Shown here one piece after another: positions 36,362 through 46,544 of a DNA stretch of 64,000 nt. Positions within the stretch are counted from its first letter, which is position 1; each line of letters begins with the position of its first letter. This DNA is from Natronococcus sp. A-GB7. GTDB taxonomy: Archaea; Halobacteriota; Halobacteria; Halobacteriales; Natrialbaceae. The position numbers and the translations under genes are program-made. Location of the stretch: positions 1-64,000 of the forward strand of contig NZ_JARUKV010000005.1 in NCBI RefSeq assembly GCF_029688865.1, in the 5' to 3' direction. The notes under the pieces are model-generated. The model was not told the DNA's origin and ran no database searches. It saw only the letters and a list, made by a program, of their open reading frames with translations.

Positions 36362-37123
36362 TCACACGAGTTCGTCGAGGCGAGCCAACTCGATCCCCGC
36401 TGCCTCGAGTCGGTCGTGGATCGTCTCGAGCAACTCGACCGAGTTCGGACCGTCACCGTGGATACAGATCGACGACGCGGGAACGTCGATCGTCGTTCCG
36501 TCGACGGCCTCGACCTCGCCACGCGTTGCGATGGAGACGACCCGGTCCGCGACCAGGTCCGGATCTTTCGGCTCGACTTCCTTCTCGACGATGAGCGTTC
36601 GATCGGGATTGTAGTCGAGGTCGACGTAGCCCTCGAAGACGGCATCTAGTTCGTCGAACTCCTGGGCGACCTCGTAGATGTTCATGTCGGTTGCCAGGTA
36701 GACGAGGCTGGGGTCGACCTCCAGGATACCCTCCATGACGGCACGACAGTGGGCGTCGCTCTCGGAGAGCATCGAGTACATCGCGCCGTGCGGTTTGACG
36801 TGCTGGACGGACGCGTTGTGGCGGCTCGCAAACGCCATCAGTGCGCCCAGCTGGTAGACGACGTAGTCGCGAACCTCGTCGGGAGTCGCGTCGATCGTCC
36901 GGCGTCCGAACCCCATCCTGTCCGGAAGGCCGGGGTGGATTCCGATCCCCACGTCGTGTTCTGCGGCCAGTTTGACGGTTTCGCGAAGGACGTGCGGATC
37001 GCCCGCGTGGTAGCCGGCGGCGATGTTCGCGGAGGTGATGTACGGCATCACCTCCTCGTCGCGGCCCATCGTCCAGTTCCCGAAGCTCTCACCCATGTCA
37101 CAGTTGATATCGATTGCAGTCAT
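36362..37123 (-). CDS. pxpA: 5-oxoprolinase subunit PxpA (LamB/YcsF family)
   Basis: 253 residues from the ATG at 37123 (MTAIDINCDMGESFG). LamB/YcsF family markers are DINCDMGESFG, SANIAAGYHAGDP, GIHPGLPDRMGFGRR and VKPHGAMY. This is the PxpA subunit of ATP-dependent 5-oxoprolinase, which opens pyroglutamate to glutamate together with PxpBC. It is convergent with accC (24 bases apart), so it is in the same locus but on another transcript. An upstream start at 37276 gives an unconvincing basic extension. Confidence 0.93.
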   Translation of the reverse strand: MTAIDINCDMGESFGNWTMGRDEEVMPYITSANIAAGYHAGDPHVLRETVKLAAEHDVGIGIHPGLPDRMGFGRRTIDATPDEVRDYVVYQLGALMAFASRHNASVQHVKPHGAMYSMLSESDAHCRAVMEGILEVDPSLVYLATDMNIYEVAQEFDELDAVFEGYVDLDYNPDRTLIVEKEVEPKDPDLVADRVVSIATRGEVEAVDGTTIDVPASSICIHGDGPNSVELLETIHDRLEAAGIELARLDELV

Positions 37124-37236
37124 CGTCGAGTGTGTCGTACGTTCGTCACCCCCACACTTGAGCGTCGCGAGAGCGATCTCCGAACCGCCTCCGACCGGCG
37201 CTGCCACGACCGTCGAAACACGCCGACCGTGCGGTG

Positions 37237-38139
37237 CTATGGCTCCGAGCCGTCGTTGGAGTGCGCCCGCACCCACAGCTCGCCGATCCGCGAGAGCCGC
37301 GTCCGGTAGGACTTCCCGTGTTCCTCGCGTTCGATATACCCCTTCCCGCCGGGGCCGAGCCGATCGACGTTGTAGATCACCTTCGAGCGGAAGCTGTCGG
37401 TGTACTCCTCGTTGAGCTCGCGGGACAGCGCCTCCGCCAGCTCGGAGACCGAAGCGAACTCGCCGTCCTCGCCGAGCTTGTACAGGATGAGCTCCTCGAA
37501 CGGCTTGACGTTCGAGAAGGAAGCGACCGGGAGTTCGACGACGTGTTGCCCGCCGATCTCCTTCGCGCCGATCGTCGTCCCGCGCTCGTCGAACTCCGCG
37601 AGCAGCGCGCGGGCACTCTCGAGTCTGGTCGTGACCCGATCGTCCTCGAGGTCGCCCTCGCGCTCGAGGTCCTCGAGCAGGTCGATCCCCTCGCGCAGCT
37701 CCTCGGCGAGCTCGGTCTCTAAGTACTTCTCCGGGGCGGTGTAGTAGGTGTGGATCGCCTCGCGCTCGTCCTGGCGTTCGACCATCAGCGAGTTCGCCGC
37801 GGTCGCGAACGCGAAGCTGACGGTGCGGGGCATCGCGGCGACGTTGACCCAGACCTCGTGGCCCCGATCGAGCTCGGCGGTGATGAGGTTGTACGCCTGC
37901 TCGAACGCATCGTCGTAATCGTAGACGTCCTCGAGGACGAACCGTTCGGTCTCGGCGCCCAGCAGGTTCCGGAAGTCGGTCTCGAGTTTCTCCGAGAGGT
38001 GGCGGGAGTACTCGACGTTGGCCTCGCTGCCGACGGCGCCCTCGAGCAGGACGACGCGGTCGACGTCGATCTGATCGCGGACCAGCGGGGCGATCAGCCG
38101 GTCGTAGTCGAAGCCGACCGGGACGATGTGGGTTTGCAT
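37237..38139 (-). CDS. HFX_2341/DUF6293 family regulator, CARF-like domain plus wHTH
   Basis: 300 residues. The N-terminal half begins MQTHIVPVGFDYDRLIAPLV and has a second strand-turn VDRVVLLEG and a downstream VWVNVAAMPRTVSFAFATA, the order expected of a CARF-type Rossmann fold (the VNxxxxTxxxS loop parallels the CARF ligand site). The C-terminal ~100 residues form a winged helix (ELILYKLGEDGEFASVSELAEALSREL). I recognise the haloarchaeal HFX_2341 transcriptional regulator family. No CRISPR array or cas gene lies in the window. Ligand and targets unknown. Confidence 0.85.
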   Translation of the reverse strand: MQTHIVPVGFDYDRLIAPLVRDQIDVDRVVLLEGAVGSEANVEYSRHLSEKLETDFRNLLGAETERFVLEDVYDYDDAFEQAYNLITAELDRGHEVWVNVAAMPRTVSFAFATAANSLMVERQDEREAIHTYYTAPEKYLETELAEELREGIDLLEDLEREGDLEDDRVTTRLESARALLAEFDERGTTIGAKEIGGQHVVELPVASFSNVKPFEELILYKLGEDGEFASVSELAEALSRELNEEYTDSFRSKVIYNVDRLGPGGKGYIEREEHGKSYRTRLSRIGELWVRAHSNDGSEP

Positions 38140-38193
38140 AGCCGATACTTCGTCGGCGTCGTAATGAAACCAGTGAGGTCCGTCGCCGATCGC

Positions 38194-39831
38194 TCAGCTC
38201 GAGCCGTCCGTCGACGGGCGGTCGGATTCGACATTCGTCCGCGTCGTGTCGGGTTCGTCAACCACCGCCGCGACGATCTTCTGCTGGGCCGAACGGAGGT
38301 GTTCGTGGAACGTCGCGGGCGTAATGCCCAGGGTCTCCGAGATCTCCTCGCCGGAGCTGTGTCGAGGCCACTCGAAGAAGCCGGCGTAGAACGCCGTCTC
38401 GAGGACGGTGCGCTGGCGGTCGGTCAGGACGCCGTAGAGGTGGTCCTGGATCTGGGCGATCGACTCGTTCGAGGGCGTCACCTGTCGCCGGGCGATATTC
38501 GTCGCTTTCGGATACACGTCCCGGATCGCCTCGGTCACGGCCCGAACGTCCGCGCTCTCGGGCAGGTGGATCGTCATGCAGTAGTCGCCGCCGTCGATGG
38601 TGGCGGACTCGACGTAGCCGCCGTGGGAGGCGACGACCGAGAACAGCGGCGGCGACGTGATCGTGAGCTCGAACGTGATCTCGCCCGCCGACTCGTCGAG
38701 TACGGTTGCGTCCTCCCAGTGTGGGACCCGCTCGACCAGCGCCTCGACCTCCGGAAACGCCTCGACGCTCGTCACGCCGTACTCGAGGAACCGCTCGTCG
38801 TCGACCCGGACGACCCGCTCGAAGGAAACCTGTCGGTCGGCCATCTCCGGGCCGTCGAACAGCTCGACCGCGTTCTTGATCTCGTACTCGAGTTCGATCA
38901 GCTCGTCGGCCATCAGGGCGCGCTTGCGCTCGATGGCGGCGATCGCGTGTCCGAGGATCTCGCCGAGCTGGCCGATCCCATCGGCGACCTCCTCGGTGAA
39001 GGCGCACCGGTGTGCGCTCGTTACGCCGAGGACGCCGTAGAGGCCGCCGCTATGGACGATCGGGATCGCGGCGGCCGATCGGTAGCCGAGCTCGCGTGCG
39101 TCCTCGCGCCAGGGCTCGAAATCGGGGTCGGCGAGGACGTCGTTCGACACCTGTAGCTCCTGGGTGCGGATCGCCCGGCCGGCCGGACCTCGACCCGCCG
39201 GCTCGTCGGGATCGATCGAGAGCGGAATGCGTTCGACGTAGCCCTCGACGCCGGCCTCGGTCCGCTGGCTCATCTCCCCCGACGCCGAGTCGATGCCGGC
39301 TACGAACGCGAACTCGTAGCTCGGCGCGTCGGCCAGCGTCTCGCAGGTCACCCGCTCGAGCTCCGCCCGGCTCGAGTCGGCGACGATCACGTCGTTGATC
39401 GCTCGCATGACCTCGTAGACGCCGTTCAGCGCCTCCATTCGCTCGCGCTGGCGCTCGAAGCGCTGCTCGCGCTCCTTCCGTCTGCTCACGTCTCGGAGAC
39501 AGCCCGTCAGACCCGAGCCTGCGGGCTCGAGGCGCACCTCGAACCAGGTCTCGGCGGGCGCGTGATAGGTGTCGGCGGTGACCGACTCTCCGTTCTCGAG
39601 CGCCCGTTCGTGTGCGCCGTCGAACAGCGATCGAAGTCGTTCCGGGATCGAGACCCCTGTTCGGTCCGTGTCGAGGAGTTCGCCGACCCGATCGTTGACG
39701 AAGACGCACTCGAGGTCGGCGTCCAGGACGTACACGCCGTCCGGGAGTCGATCGAGAAGCGTCCCCGCGCTCTCGACGTCGCCGCTCTCGAGGAGCGCTG
39801 TGACCTCACGAGAGTCCTCGTCCATAGCCAC
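38194..39831 (-). CDS. PAS/GAF bacterio-opsin-activator type regulator
   Basis: 545 residues. Residues about 15-120 are a PAS-like sensor (LLDRLPDGVYVLDADLECVFVND), then a linker coiled coil (RQRERMEALNGVYEVMRAIND), a GAF domain at about 155-300 (AIPIVHSGGLYGVLGVTS), the Bat-specific domain, and an HTH_10 at the end (LTDRQRTVLETAFYAGFFEWPR, ISETLGITPATFHEHL). This order is that of haloarchaeal Bat-like transcription regulators that sense redox, light or small molecules. Target genes unknown; it does not share an operon with its neighbours. Confidence 0.93.
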   Translation of the reverse strand: MAMDEDSREVTALLESGDVESAGTLLDRLPDGVYVLDADLECVFVNDRVGELLDTDRTGVSIPERLRSLFDGAHERALENGESVTADTYHAPAETWFEVRLEPAGSGLTGCLRDVSRRKEREQRFERQRERMEALNGVYEVMRAINDVIVADSSRAELERVTCETLADAPSYEFAFVAGIDSASGEMSQRTEAGVEGYVERIPLSIDPDEPAGRGPAGRAIRTQELQVSNDVLADPDFEPWREDARELGYRSAAAIPIVHSGGLYGVLGVTSAHRCAFTEEVADGIGQLGEILGHAIAAIERKRALMADELIELEYEIKNAVELFDGPEMADRQVSFERVVRVDDERFLEYGVTSVEAFPEVEALVERVPHWEDATVLDESAGEITFELTITSPPLFSVVASHGGYVESATIDGGDYCMTIHLPESADVRAVTEAIRDVYPKATNIARRQVTPSNESIAQIQDHLYGVLTDRQRTVLETAFYAGFFEWPRHSSGEEISETLGITPATFHEHLRSAQQKIVAAVVDEPDTTRTNVESDRPSTDGSS

Positions 39832-39943
39832 AGAGTGTTGCTCAGCACAATAAGGGTACTACATTATTGAACAGGAAACTGCCGATGAACAGTACAGTAT
39901 CGTTTCAGACTAGTATGTACTCCGGTCGACCGCTCCTCGTCCC

Positions 39944-40558
39944 CTACTCGGATGCGCTGTCGGGATCGACCGACCGAATCAGCGCCGCGATCGTCTCGCG
40001 ATCGCGCTCGGGATCGACCTCGAGCCCGCCGAGGGTCTCCGCGACGCCGTCGGGTAGTTCGAGCGGGAGGGTTCCGCCGGCCATCCCGTAGGCGTCGTCG
40101 GTCGGCCAGATTGCGATGTTCGTCTCGGCAGGGATCGTCGCTCGGTCGGTCTCGAGGTCGGGCGAGAGCGGATAGGAGACGTCGAGGACGTACCAGCGTC
40201 CCGCCGTTCCGTCGGGGCGCTCGAACGAGAGCGTCTCGCGGGTGTCCTCGACGACGACCCCCTCGTCCTCGACGACGTCGACGAACTGGCGCCTTGCCTT
40301 CGGCGCCGCGGTCGACAGGACGCTCTTGGGCGAGACGCCGACGACCGACAGCGACGGTGAAAACTGCATATCGACGGTGAACAGCGACTGGACGGGGATG
40401 TCGCTCGCGCCGAGTGCCGCGAGGGACGTCGCCTCCTCGGCAGGTTCGTAGACGGTCGTTTCGGCGGTGATCGTCGCGATCAGGACGTTCGACTTCCCCG
40501 TTCGGGTTCCGGCGCGGTGCCACGTTCCGGGGACGGCTTCCGGCAGCGCAGACGTCAT
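39944..40558 (-). CDS. conserved haloarchaeal protein, unknown function
   Basis: 204 residues from the ATG at 40558 (MTSALPEAVPGTWHRAGTRTG); the frame extends upstream to 40657 with an unlikely basic leader. The body is strand-rich (SNVLIATITAETTVYEPA, GRWYVLDVSYPLSPDLE) with an acidic tail. No signal peptide or catalytic motif was recognised. The next gene on the same strand, the symporter, ends 142 bases upstream. Confidence 0.75.
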   Translation of the reverse strand: MTSALPEAVPGTWHRAGTRTGKSNVLIATITAETTVYEPAEEATSLAALGASDIPVQSLFTVDMQFSPSLSVVGVSPKSVLSTAAPKARRQFVDVVEDEGVVVEDTRETLSFERPDGTAGRWYVLDVSYPLSPDLETDRATIPAETNIAIWPTDDAYGMAGGTLPLELPDGVAETLGGLEVDPERDRETIAALIRSVDPDSASE

Positions 40559-40699
40559 GACGAGCGGTACGCAGTCACCCCCTTTCGGTGTGTTGCTCTC
40601 GTGTGCCGCCGCGCCGTCGTACGGAACGCTGTGACGATTTGCCGGCGCGACCGCCACGCGTTCTTCGGTTGCACCGGAAACGACGTACAGCGGTCGGTA

Positions 40700-42169
40700 T
40701 CAGTCCGCCTCGAGTCCGTCGAAGTAGATTGCCCGGCGCTCGTCGGGCGCGGGCGTCGTCAGCAGCGAGACGCCGACGGTGACGACGAGGCCGAGCCCCA
40801 TCCCGACGAGCCCGGCCGTCCAGCCTGCGTACGCGCTCGGAACGACGGTGGTGAAGAGACTCGAGAGGTAGAACGTCTGACTGACGAGGATCCCGGCCGT
40901 GATCCCGGCCCGGGTCGTCTTCCGCCAGTAGAGCGCCACCATCACGGGAAGGGCGAGCTGGGCGAACCCGCTGAACGCCGCGTCGCCGAGCTCGAACAGC
41001 GTCGCGGGCTGGAGGAGGCTGCCGAGGAACGCGGCCGTCGCGAAGCCGACGACGCCGACGCGGGCGAGCAGGTCCTCGCGGCGCTCGGAGAGGTCGGCCT
41101 CGACGGACGGCCGGTAGAGGTCCCGCGTGAAGTACGACGAGCCCGAGAGCAGCATCGAGTCCGAGGAGGACATCATTGCGGCCATCGCGCCGGCGATGAC
41201 CAGCGCGGCGAACCAGACGGGCGTGAACTCGGCGAGGATCACGGGAAGGACGTTCTCGCCCTCCGGAATCGCGACGTCGAGCCCGCGGGCCCACGCCCCG
41301 AGCAGGAACGAGGGAACGAACAGCAGGACACAGAGGATCGGCCAGAGGGCAAACGACCGTTTCAGGACCGTCTTCGAGCCCGCGGCGAAGAAGCGCTGGT
41401 TCACCTGCGGGAACATCGCGACGCCGAACCCGATCGTGATCGCCGTCGAGAGCATCCACTGGACGGTGTAGAAGTCGCTGCCCAGCGCGAGGTGGTGGGC
41501 CGCCTCGGCCTCGAGCGCGCTCGAGGCCGCGCCGGGACCCCCGACGGCGGCCAGCACCCAGACGAGGGCGATCCAGGTGGTGACGAGCATGAACGCCCCC
41601 TGGAGGGTGTCTGTCCAGGCGATTCCCCGAAAGCCGGCGACGACGACGTAGAGGATCATGAACGCCGTGATGAGCCCGGCGCCGACGGCGTACGGGACCG
41701 CGCCCTCGGTCAGCGCCTGTAACGCGGTGCCGGCGCCGACCTGCTGGAGCATCACGTACGGAAACAGCCAGAGCAGGCTGATGCCCGCGACGAGCCCCCT
41801 GAGTCGGCGCGAGGCGAACCGGTCGCCGAGCATCTCGCCGAGGGTGACGTACTCGTACTGTCGGCCGAGGAGCCACTGCTTGTAGCCGATCACGTACCAG
41901 AGGATCGCGAAGATGATCCCGTCCATCAGCCCCATGACGAGCACCCACTCGGGACCTTGCTGGTAGGCGACGTTCGGTCCCGCGAAGAACGTAAACGCCG
42001 ACAGCAGCGTCGCGAACGTCGTAAACAGCAGGACGATCGTCCCCACCGTCCGGCTCGCGAGGTAGAAGTCCTCGGCGGTCCGATCGGTCAGGCGGTAGGC
42101 GACCAGCCCGATCGCCAGCGCCAGCAGGAGGTAGCCGACGATGATTCCAAGCTGGATCGCGACCGTCAC
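40700..42169 (-). CDS. sodium:solute symporter family protein
   Basis: 489 residues with 13 or so hydrophobic segments. The N-terminal LIIVGYLL-type start, the family region DFYLASRTVGTIVLL, QLGIIVGY and SSSDSMLLSGSS late in the sequence fit the SSS family (SLC5-like; solutes include proline, pantothenate, acetate and sugars). The GTG start at 42169 overlaps the DUF3311 stop by four bases. In haloarchaea a DUF3311 protein next to an SSS transporter is a usual pair, so they likely act together. Solute not assignable. Confidence 0.92.
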   Translation of the reverse strand: MTVAIQLGIIVGYLLLALAIGLVAYRLTDRTAEDFYLASRTVGTIVLLFTTFATLLSAFTFFAGPNVAYQQGPEWVLVMGLMDGIIFAILWYVIGYKQWLLGRQYEYVTLGEMLGDRFASRRLRGLVAGISLLWLFPYVMLQQVGAGTALQALTEGAVPYAVGAGLITAFMILYVVVAGFRGIAWTDTLQGAFMLVTTWIALVWVLAAVGGPGAASSALEAEAAHHLALGSDFYTVQWMLSTAITIGFGVAMFPQVNQRFFAAGSKTVLKRSFALWPILCVLLFVPSFLLGAWARGLDVAIPEGENVLPVILAEFTPVWFAALVIAGAMAAMMSSSDSMLLSGSSYFTRDLYRPSVEADLSERREDLLARVGVVGFATAAFLGSLLQPATLFELGDAAFSGFAQLALPVMVALYWRKTTRAGITAGILVSQTFYLSSLFTTVVPSAYAGWTAGLVGMGLGLVVTVGVSLLTTPAPDERRAIYFDGLEAD

Positions 42170-42435
42170 CGCCGCTCACCCCCGGTGTCGGCCCTCGAGG
42201 CCGAACCCGGAGAATCGTCCCTCGAGTTGCCGTTCGATTCGATCCCGATCCCCCAGAACCGGCGGGCGAACAGCCAGAACACGAGCGAGGCCAGCCCCAT
42301 CCAGCCGACGTGCCACCAGAGCCAGAGCGGGATCCCCGCGACGAGCGTCGCGTCGCCCCAGAGGAACCACGGGATCGTGAGCGCGCTCAGTCCGACCGCG
42401 ACGACGATCCATCCCCACAGCGCCGGGCGTGACAT
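42166..42435 (-). CDS. DUF3311 small membrane protein, symporter partner
   Basis: 89 residues with two hydrophobic helices (about 7-25 and 38-59; WGWIVVAVGLSALTIPWF and WWHVGWMGLASLVFWLF), aromatic-rich, and a polar tail. This matches DUF3311, which typically precedes SSS-family transporters. The GTGA overlap with the next gene gives coupled translation. It may be a transporter accessory subunit. Confidence 0.88.
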   Translation of the reverse strand: MSRPALWGWIVVAVGLSALTIPWFLWGDATLVAGIPLWLWWHVGWMGLASLVFWLFARRFWGIGIESNGNSRDDSPGSASRADTGGERR

Positions 42436-42575
42436 ACGTCGTCGTTCGTTCCCACGTGGGTAACTGTTACTGTTCGATACCGGCTATTGAATAGATTTTT
42501 CCATCGGTGCGTCGGCTCCCGTCACGTCCGGCGAATTTCGTTAGGTGAAACCGTCGTTTCAGGGAGGAAAAGGGG

Positions 42576-42581
42576 TATATG
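42576..42581 (+). promoter_or_regulatory. TATA-like box for the membrane-anchored HTH gene
   Basis: GGTATATGTG, with TATATG 27-32 bases before the ATG at 42608 and a purine-rich GAGGAAAA (42564-42571) as a BRE-like element. Supports a leaderless transcript. Confidence 0.5.
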
Positions 42582-42607
42582 TGTCGGGAATCGAATGGGT
42601 ATAACGC

Positions 42608-43411
42608 ATGGCTCGGCTGTTCCCCTTCCGGTCGGAGCCGGAGTCCGAGGAGGGCCAGCCCCGGATCGTCGACCTCGAGGGGGAGGACGCCGACGCGGTG
42701 TTCGGCGCCCTCTCCTCGACGACCGCCCGCCGGATCTACGCACGGGTCGACGACGAACCGAGTACGCCAAGCGACATCGCGGAGGCGATCGACTCCTCGA
42801 TCCAGAACGTCCGCTACCACCTCGAGAAGCTGGAAGACGCCGGGCTAGTCGAGGTGGTCGACACCTGGTACTCCTCGCGGGGCAACGAGATGAGCGTCTA
42901 CGCGACGACCGACGGCCCGCTGATCGTCACCAGCGACGAGTCGACAGCCTCGCAGCTGCGGGCGGCCCTCTCGCGGTTCGTCGGCGGCCTCGCCGGGCTG
43001 GCGGGTGCGAGCCTGCTCGTCCAGTACGGCGTCACCCGCTGGGTCGGACGGGACGGGGCGGGAACGGCCCCGGGGGCGGCCGACAGCGGGGACGCCGCCG
43101 ACACCGCGGGTGACGAGGCCGTAAGCGAGGACGCCGCGAGCGACGATGGGGAGACCGAGGACGAAGGAGTAGGTATCGCCAGCGAGGACGCCGAGGAGCC
43201 GGATCGGACGGACGACGCCGCGACGGACGAGCCCGGCGCGAGCGACCCGAACGGGGACGGCGCCGAGGGGATCGACGTGATCCTCGACGGCGGCGAGACC
43301 GCGGAGGCGGTGTTCGCGACCGTCCCGCCCGGACTGTTGTTCTTTCTGGGCGGGCTGGCGGTGTTGCTCGCGGTCACGTGTTACTGGTACTGGACCCGGC
43401 CAGCCTACTAA
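42608..43411 (+). CDS. winged-helix protein with C-terminal membrane segments
   Basis: 267 residues. An ArsR-type wHTH occupies about residues 30-105 (ALSSTTARRIYARV, PSDIAEAIDSSIQNVRYHLEKL). A first membrane helix lies near 125-142 (FVGGLAGLAGASLLVQYGV), then an acidic low-complexity linker (~150-225) and a second helix near 240-262 (FFLGGLAVLLAVTCYWYW). It is likely a membrane-tethered DNA-binding regulator, a type common in haloarchaea. Target genes unknown. Confidence 0.9.
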   Translation: MARLFPFRSEPESEEGQPRIVDLEGEDADAVFGALSSTTARRIYARVDDEPSTPSDIAEAIDSSIQNVRYHLEKLEDAGLVEVVDTWYSSRGNEMSVYATTDGPLIVTSDESTASQLRAALSRFVGGLAGLAGASLLVQYGVTRWVGRDGAGTAPGAADSGDAADTAGDEAVSEDAASDDGETEDEGVGIASEDAEEPDRTDDAATDEPGASDPNGDGAEGIDVILDGGETAEAVFATVPPGLLFFLGGLAVLLAVTCYWYWTRPAY

Positions 43412-43539
43412 CCCGACTGTCGCACCGCCCGGGCACCTCCAGGTCAACAGCTATTTGCGTCTCACTGCCCTCACTCTAGGTAACTTCCCGGACGTGCGAT
43501 CTCGTCTCGGTGTCCCCGTCCCGCCGGGGACAGATCTCC

Positions 43540-44922
43540 ATGGAAGACACCTCGAAATACCATATCCACGCGAACGTGACGGCTGACGGGGTGGTCGAGC
43601 GAAGCGACGTCGTCGGTGCGATCTTCGGCCAGACGGAGGGCCTACTGGGCGACGAACTCGACCTCCGCGACCTCCGTCAGTCACAGAAAGTCGGCCGTAT
43701 CGACGTCGAAATAACTAGCACCAAGGGCCAGTCACACGGAACGCTCACCATCGCGACCAGCCTCGACAAGGTCGAGACCGCGACGCTCGCGGCCTCGCTC
43801 GAGACGATCACCCGTGTCGGTCCCTGCCGTGCCTCCCTCGAGGTGCGCGAAATCGAGGACGTCCGCACGGCCAAACGAAAGGAGGTCGTCGATCGGGCGA
43901 AGGAGCTGCTCCGAACCGGGTTCGACGACTCGATGATGACCTCCGAGGAGATCCTCGCGGAGGTCCGCCAGCACGTCCGCGTCGAGGACATCACCGAGTA
44001 CGAGGGGTTACCCGCCGGCCCGCGGGTCACCGACAGCGACGCGATCATCGTCGTCGAGGGTCGCTCGGACGTGCTGACGCTGCTGAAGTACGGCGTCAAG
44101 AACGCCATCGCCGTCGAGGGGACGAACGTCCCCGACGCAGTGGCCGAGCTGACCCGCCACCGAACGGTCACCGTCTTCCTCGACGGTGATCGGGGTGGTG
44201 ACCTGATCTTCGAGGAGCTCTCCCAGGTCGGCGATATCGACTACGTCGCCTTCGCCCCCGCAGGCGAGTCCGTCGAGGAGCTCGACCACCACCAGCTGTT
44301 CGCCGCGCTGCGAAACAAGGTCCCCTACGACAGCGTCTCCGGACTCAGCGAACCCCGGGAGGCCGTCGCCGCGACCGACGGGAGCGCAACGCCGGCGCCG
44401 CCGACGTCCTCGCCCCACACGATCGACGAGGAGTCCCCGGACGGTCCCTCGACCGGGGCGAACCGCCAGCCGAACGGAACCCAGTCGTCGGGTACGGGCT
44501 CAAGCGCGTCGGCGTCGTCGACCGAGTCCGAAACCAGAGCGGAAACGCAGACGGAGTCGAGTTCTCCGGACGCCGACCCGACGGCCGATGAGCCGTCAGT
44601 CGACGAGGGGCCACAGACCGTCTACGGTCACGCGACCGTCGTGATCGCCGGCGACACCGATCAGGTCCGGTTCCTCGACGCCGACGGCGACGTCCTCGAG
44701 GAGGCGCCCGCGGGCGACGTCTACGACGCGCTCGAGGCGGCCGAGACGGAGCCGACGACGATCGTCCTCGACGAAATCCTCGACCAGCGGCTGCTGGATC
44801 TCGCTGCCGACCGCGGCGTCGACAGGATCGTCGCCCGCTCGCTCGGACAGTTCACCAAGCGACCGACGGCGGTTCAGGTCCACGCGCTCGACGAGATCGC
44901 CGACGCGCCGCCGACGGAGTGA
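43540..44922 (+). CDS. dnaG: archaeal DnaG-like protein
   Basis: 460 residues from the ATG at 43540 (MEDTSKYHIHANVTADGVV). N-terminal archaeal DnaG region, then the Toprim domain with DAIIVVEGRSDVLTLLKYG and VTVFLDGDRGGD (acidic metal-binding residues intact), a ~90-residue Ser/Thr/Glu-rich linker (about 277-370) and a C-terminal alpha/beta domain (VVIAGDTDQVRFLDAD). Archaeal DnaG is linked to RNA primase activity and to the exosome. The linker is typical of haloarchaea. A transposon sits 60 bases after its stop. Confidence 0.95.
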   Translation: MEDTSKYHIHANVTADGVVERSDVVGAIFGQTEGLLGDELDLRDLRQSQKVGRIDVEITSTKGQSHGTLTIATSLDKVETATLAASLETITRVGPCRASLEVREIEDVRTAKRKEVVDRAKELLRTGFDDSMMTSEEILAEVRQHVRVEDITEYEGLPAGPRVTDSDAIIVVEGRSDVLTLLKYGVKNAIAVEGTNVPDAVAELTRHRTVTVFLDGDRGGDLIFEELSQVGDIDYVAFAPAGESVEELDHHQLFAALRNKVPYDSVSGLSEPREAVAATDGSATPAPPTSSPHTIDEESPDGPSTGANRQPNGTQSSGTGSSASASSTESETRAETQTESSSPDADPTADEPSVDEGPQTVYGHATVVIAGDTDQVRFLDADGDVLEEAPAGDVYDALEAAETEPTTIVLDEILDQRLLDLAADRGVDRIVARSLGQFTKRPTAVQVHALDEIADAPPTE

Positions 44923-44979
44923 GCTCTCTCCGGTTTGCAAGCCGCTCGCAGCACCCTCGCCGTCCGAGGAGTTGTTGAG

Positions 44980-46233
<1,254 letters not shown>

Positions 46234-46306
46234 ATCTTATATGTAGAACTGGTATTTCTTAATAATTGGGGAGTCGGACTACCACCGTAGCGTGGTTTGA
46301 TCCAGG

Positions 46307-46350
<44 letters not shown>

Positions 46351-46385
46351 TATTTCGTATAACCGAGCACATCGTCCGGACGTCC

Positions 46386-46544
46386 ATGTCCCCATCCGCT
46401 TTTGCCGCGGTCGCCCTGCTCGGTCTCTGGGTCCTGATGATGTTCGCCGTCACCGCCGCCACCGGCGAGGATCAGCTCCGCACAACCGCGTGGCTCGACG
46501 ACTCGACGGCTGACGGTTGCAAGCGCTCGAGATCGAACGATTAG
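46386..46544 (+). CDS. small membrane protein, unknown function
   Basis: 52 residues: one hydrophobic segment at about residues 4-26 (SAFAAVALLGLWVLMMF) followed by a polar acidic-then-basic tail (TADGCKRSRSND). The 3' end overlaps the last codon of the DUF92 gene on the opposite strand by four bases. Reading quality and start (ATG) are fair, yet such a small gene could be a fragment. The TnpB element ends about 40 bases before its start and may have separated it from its promoter. Confidence 0.5.
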   Translation: MSPSAFAAVALLGLWVLMMFAVTAATGEDQLRTTAWLDDSTADGCKRSRSND

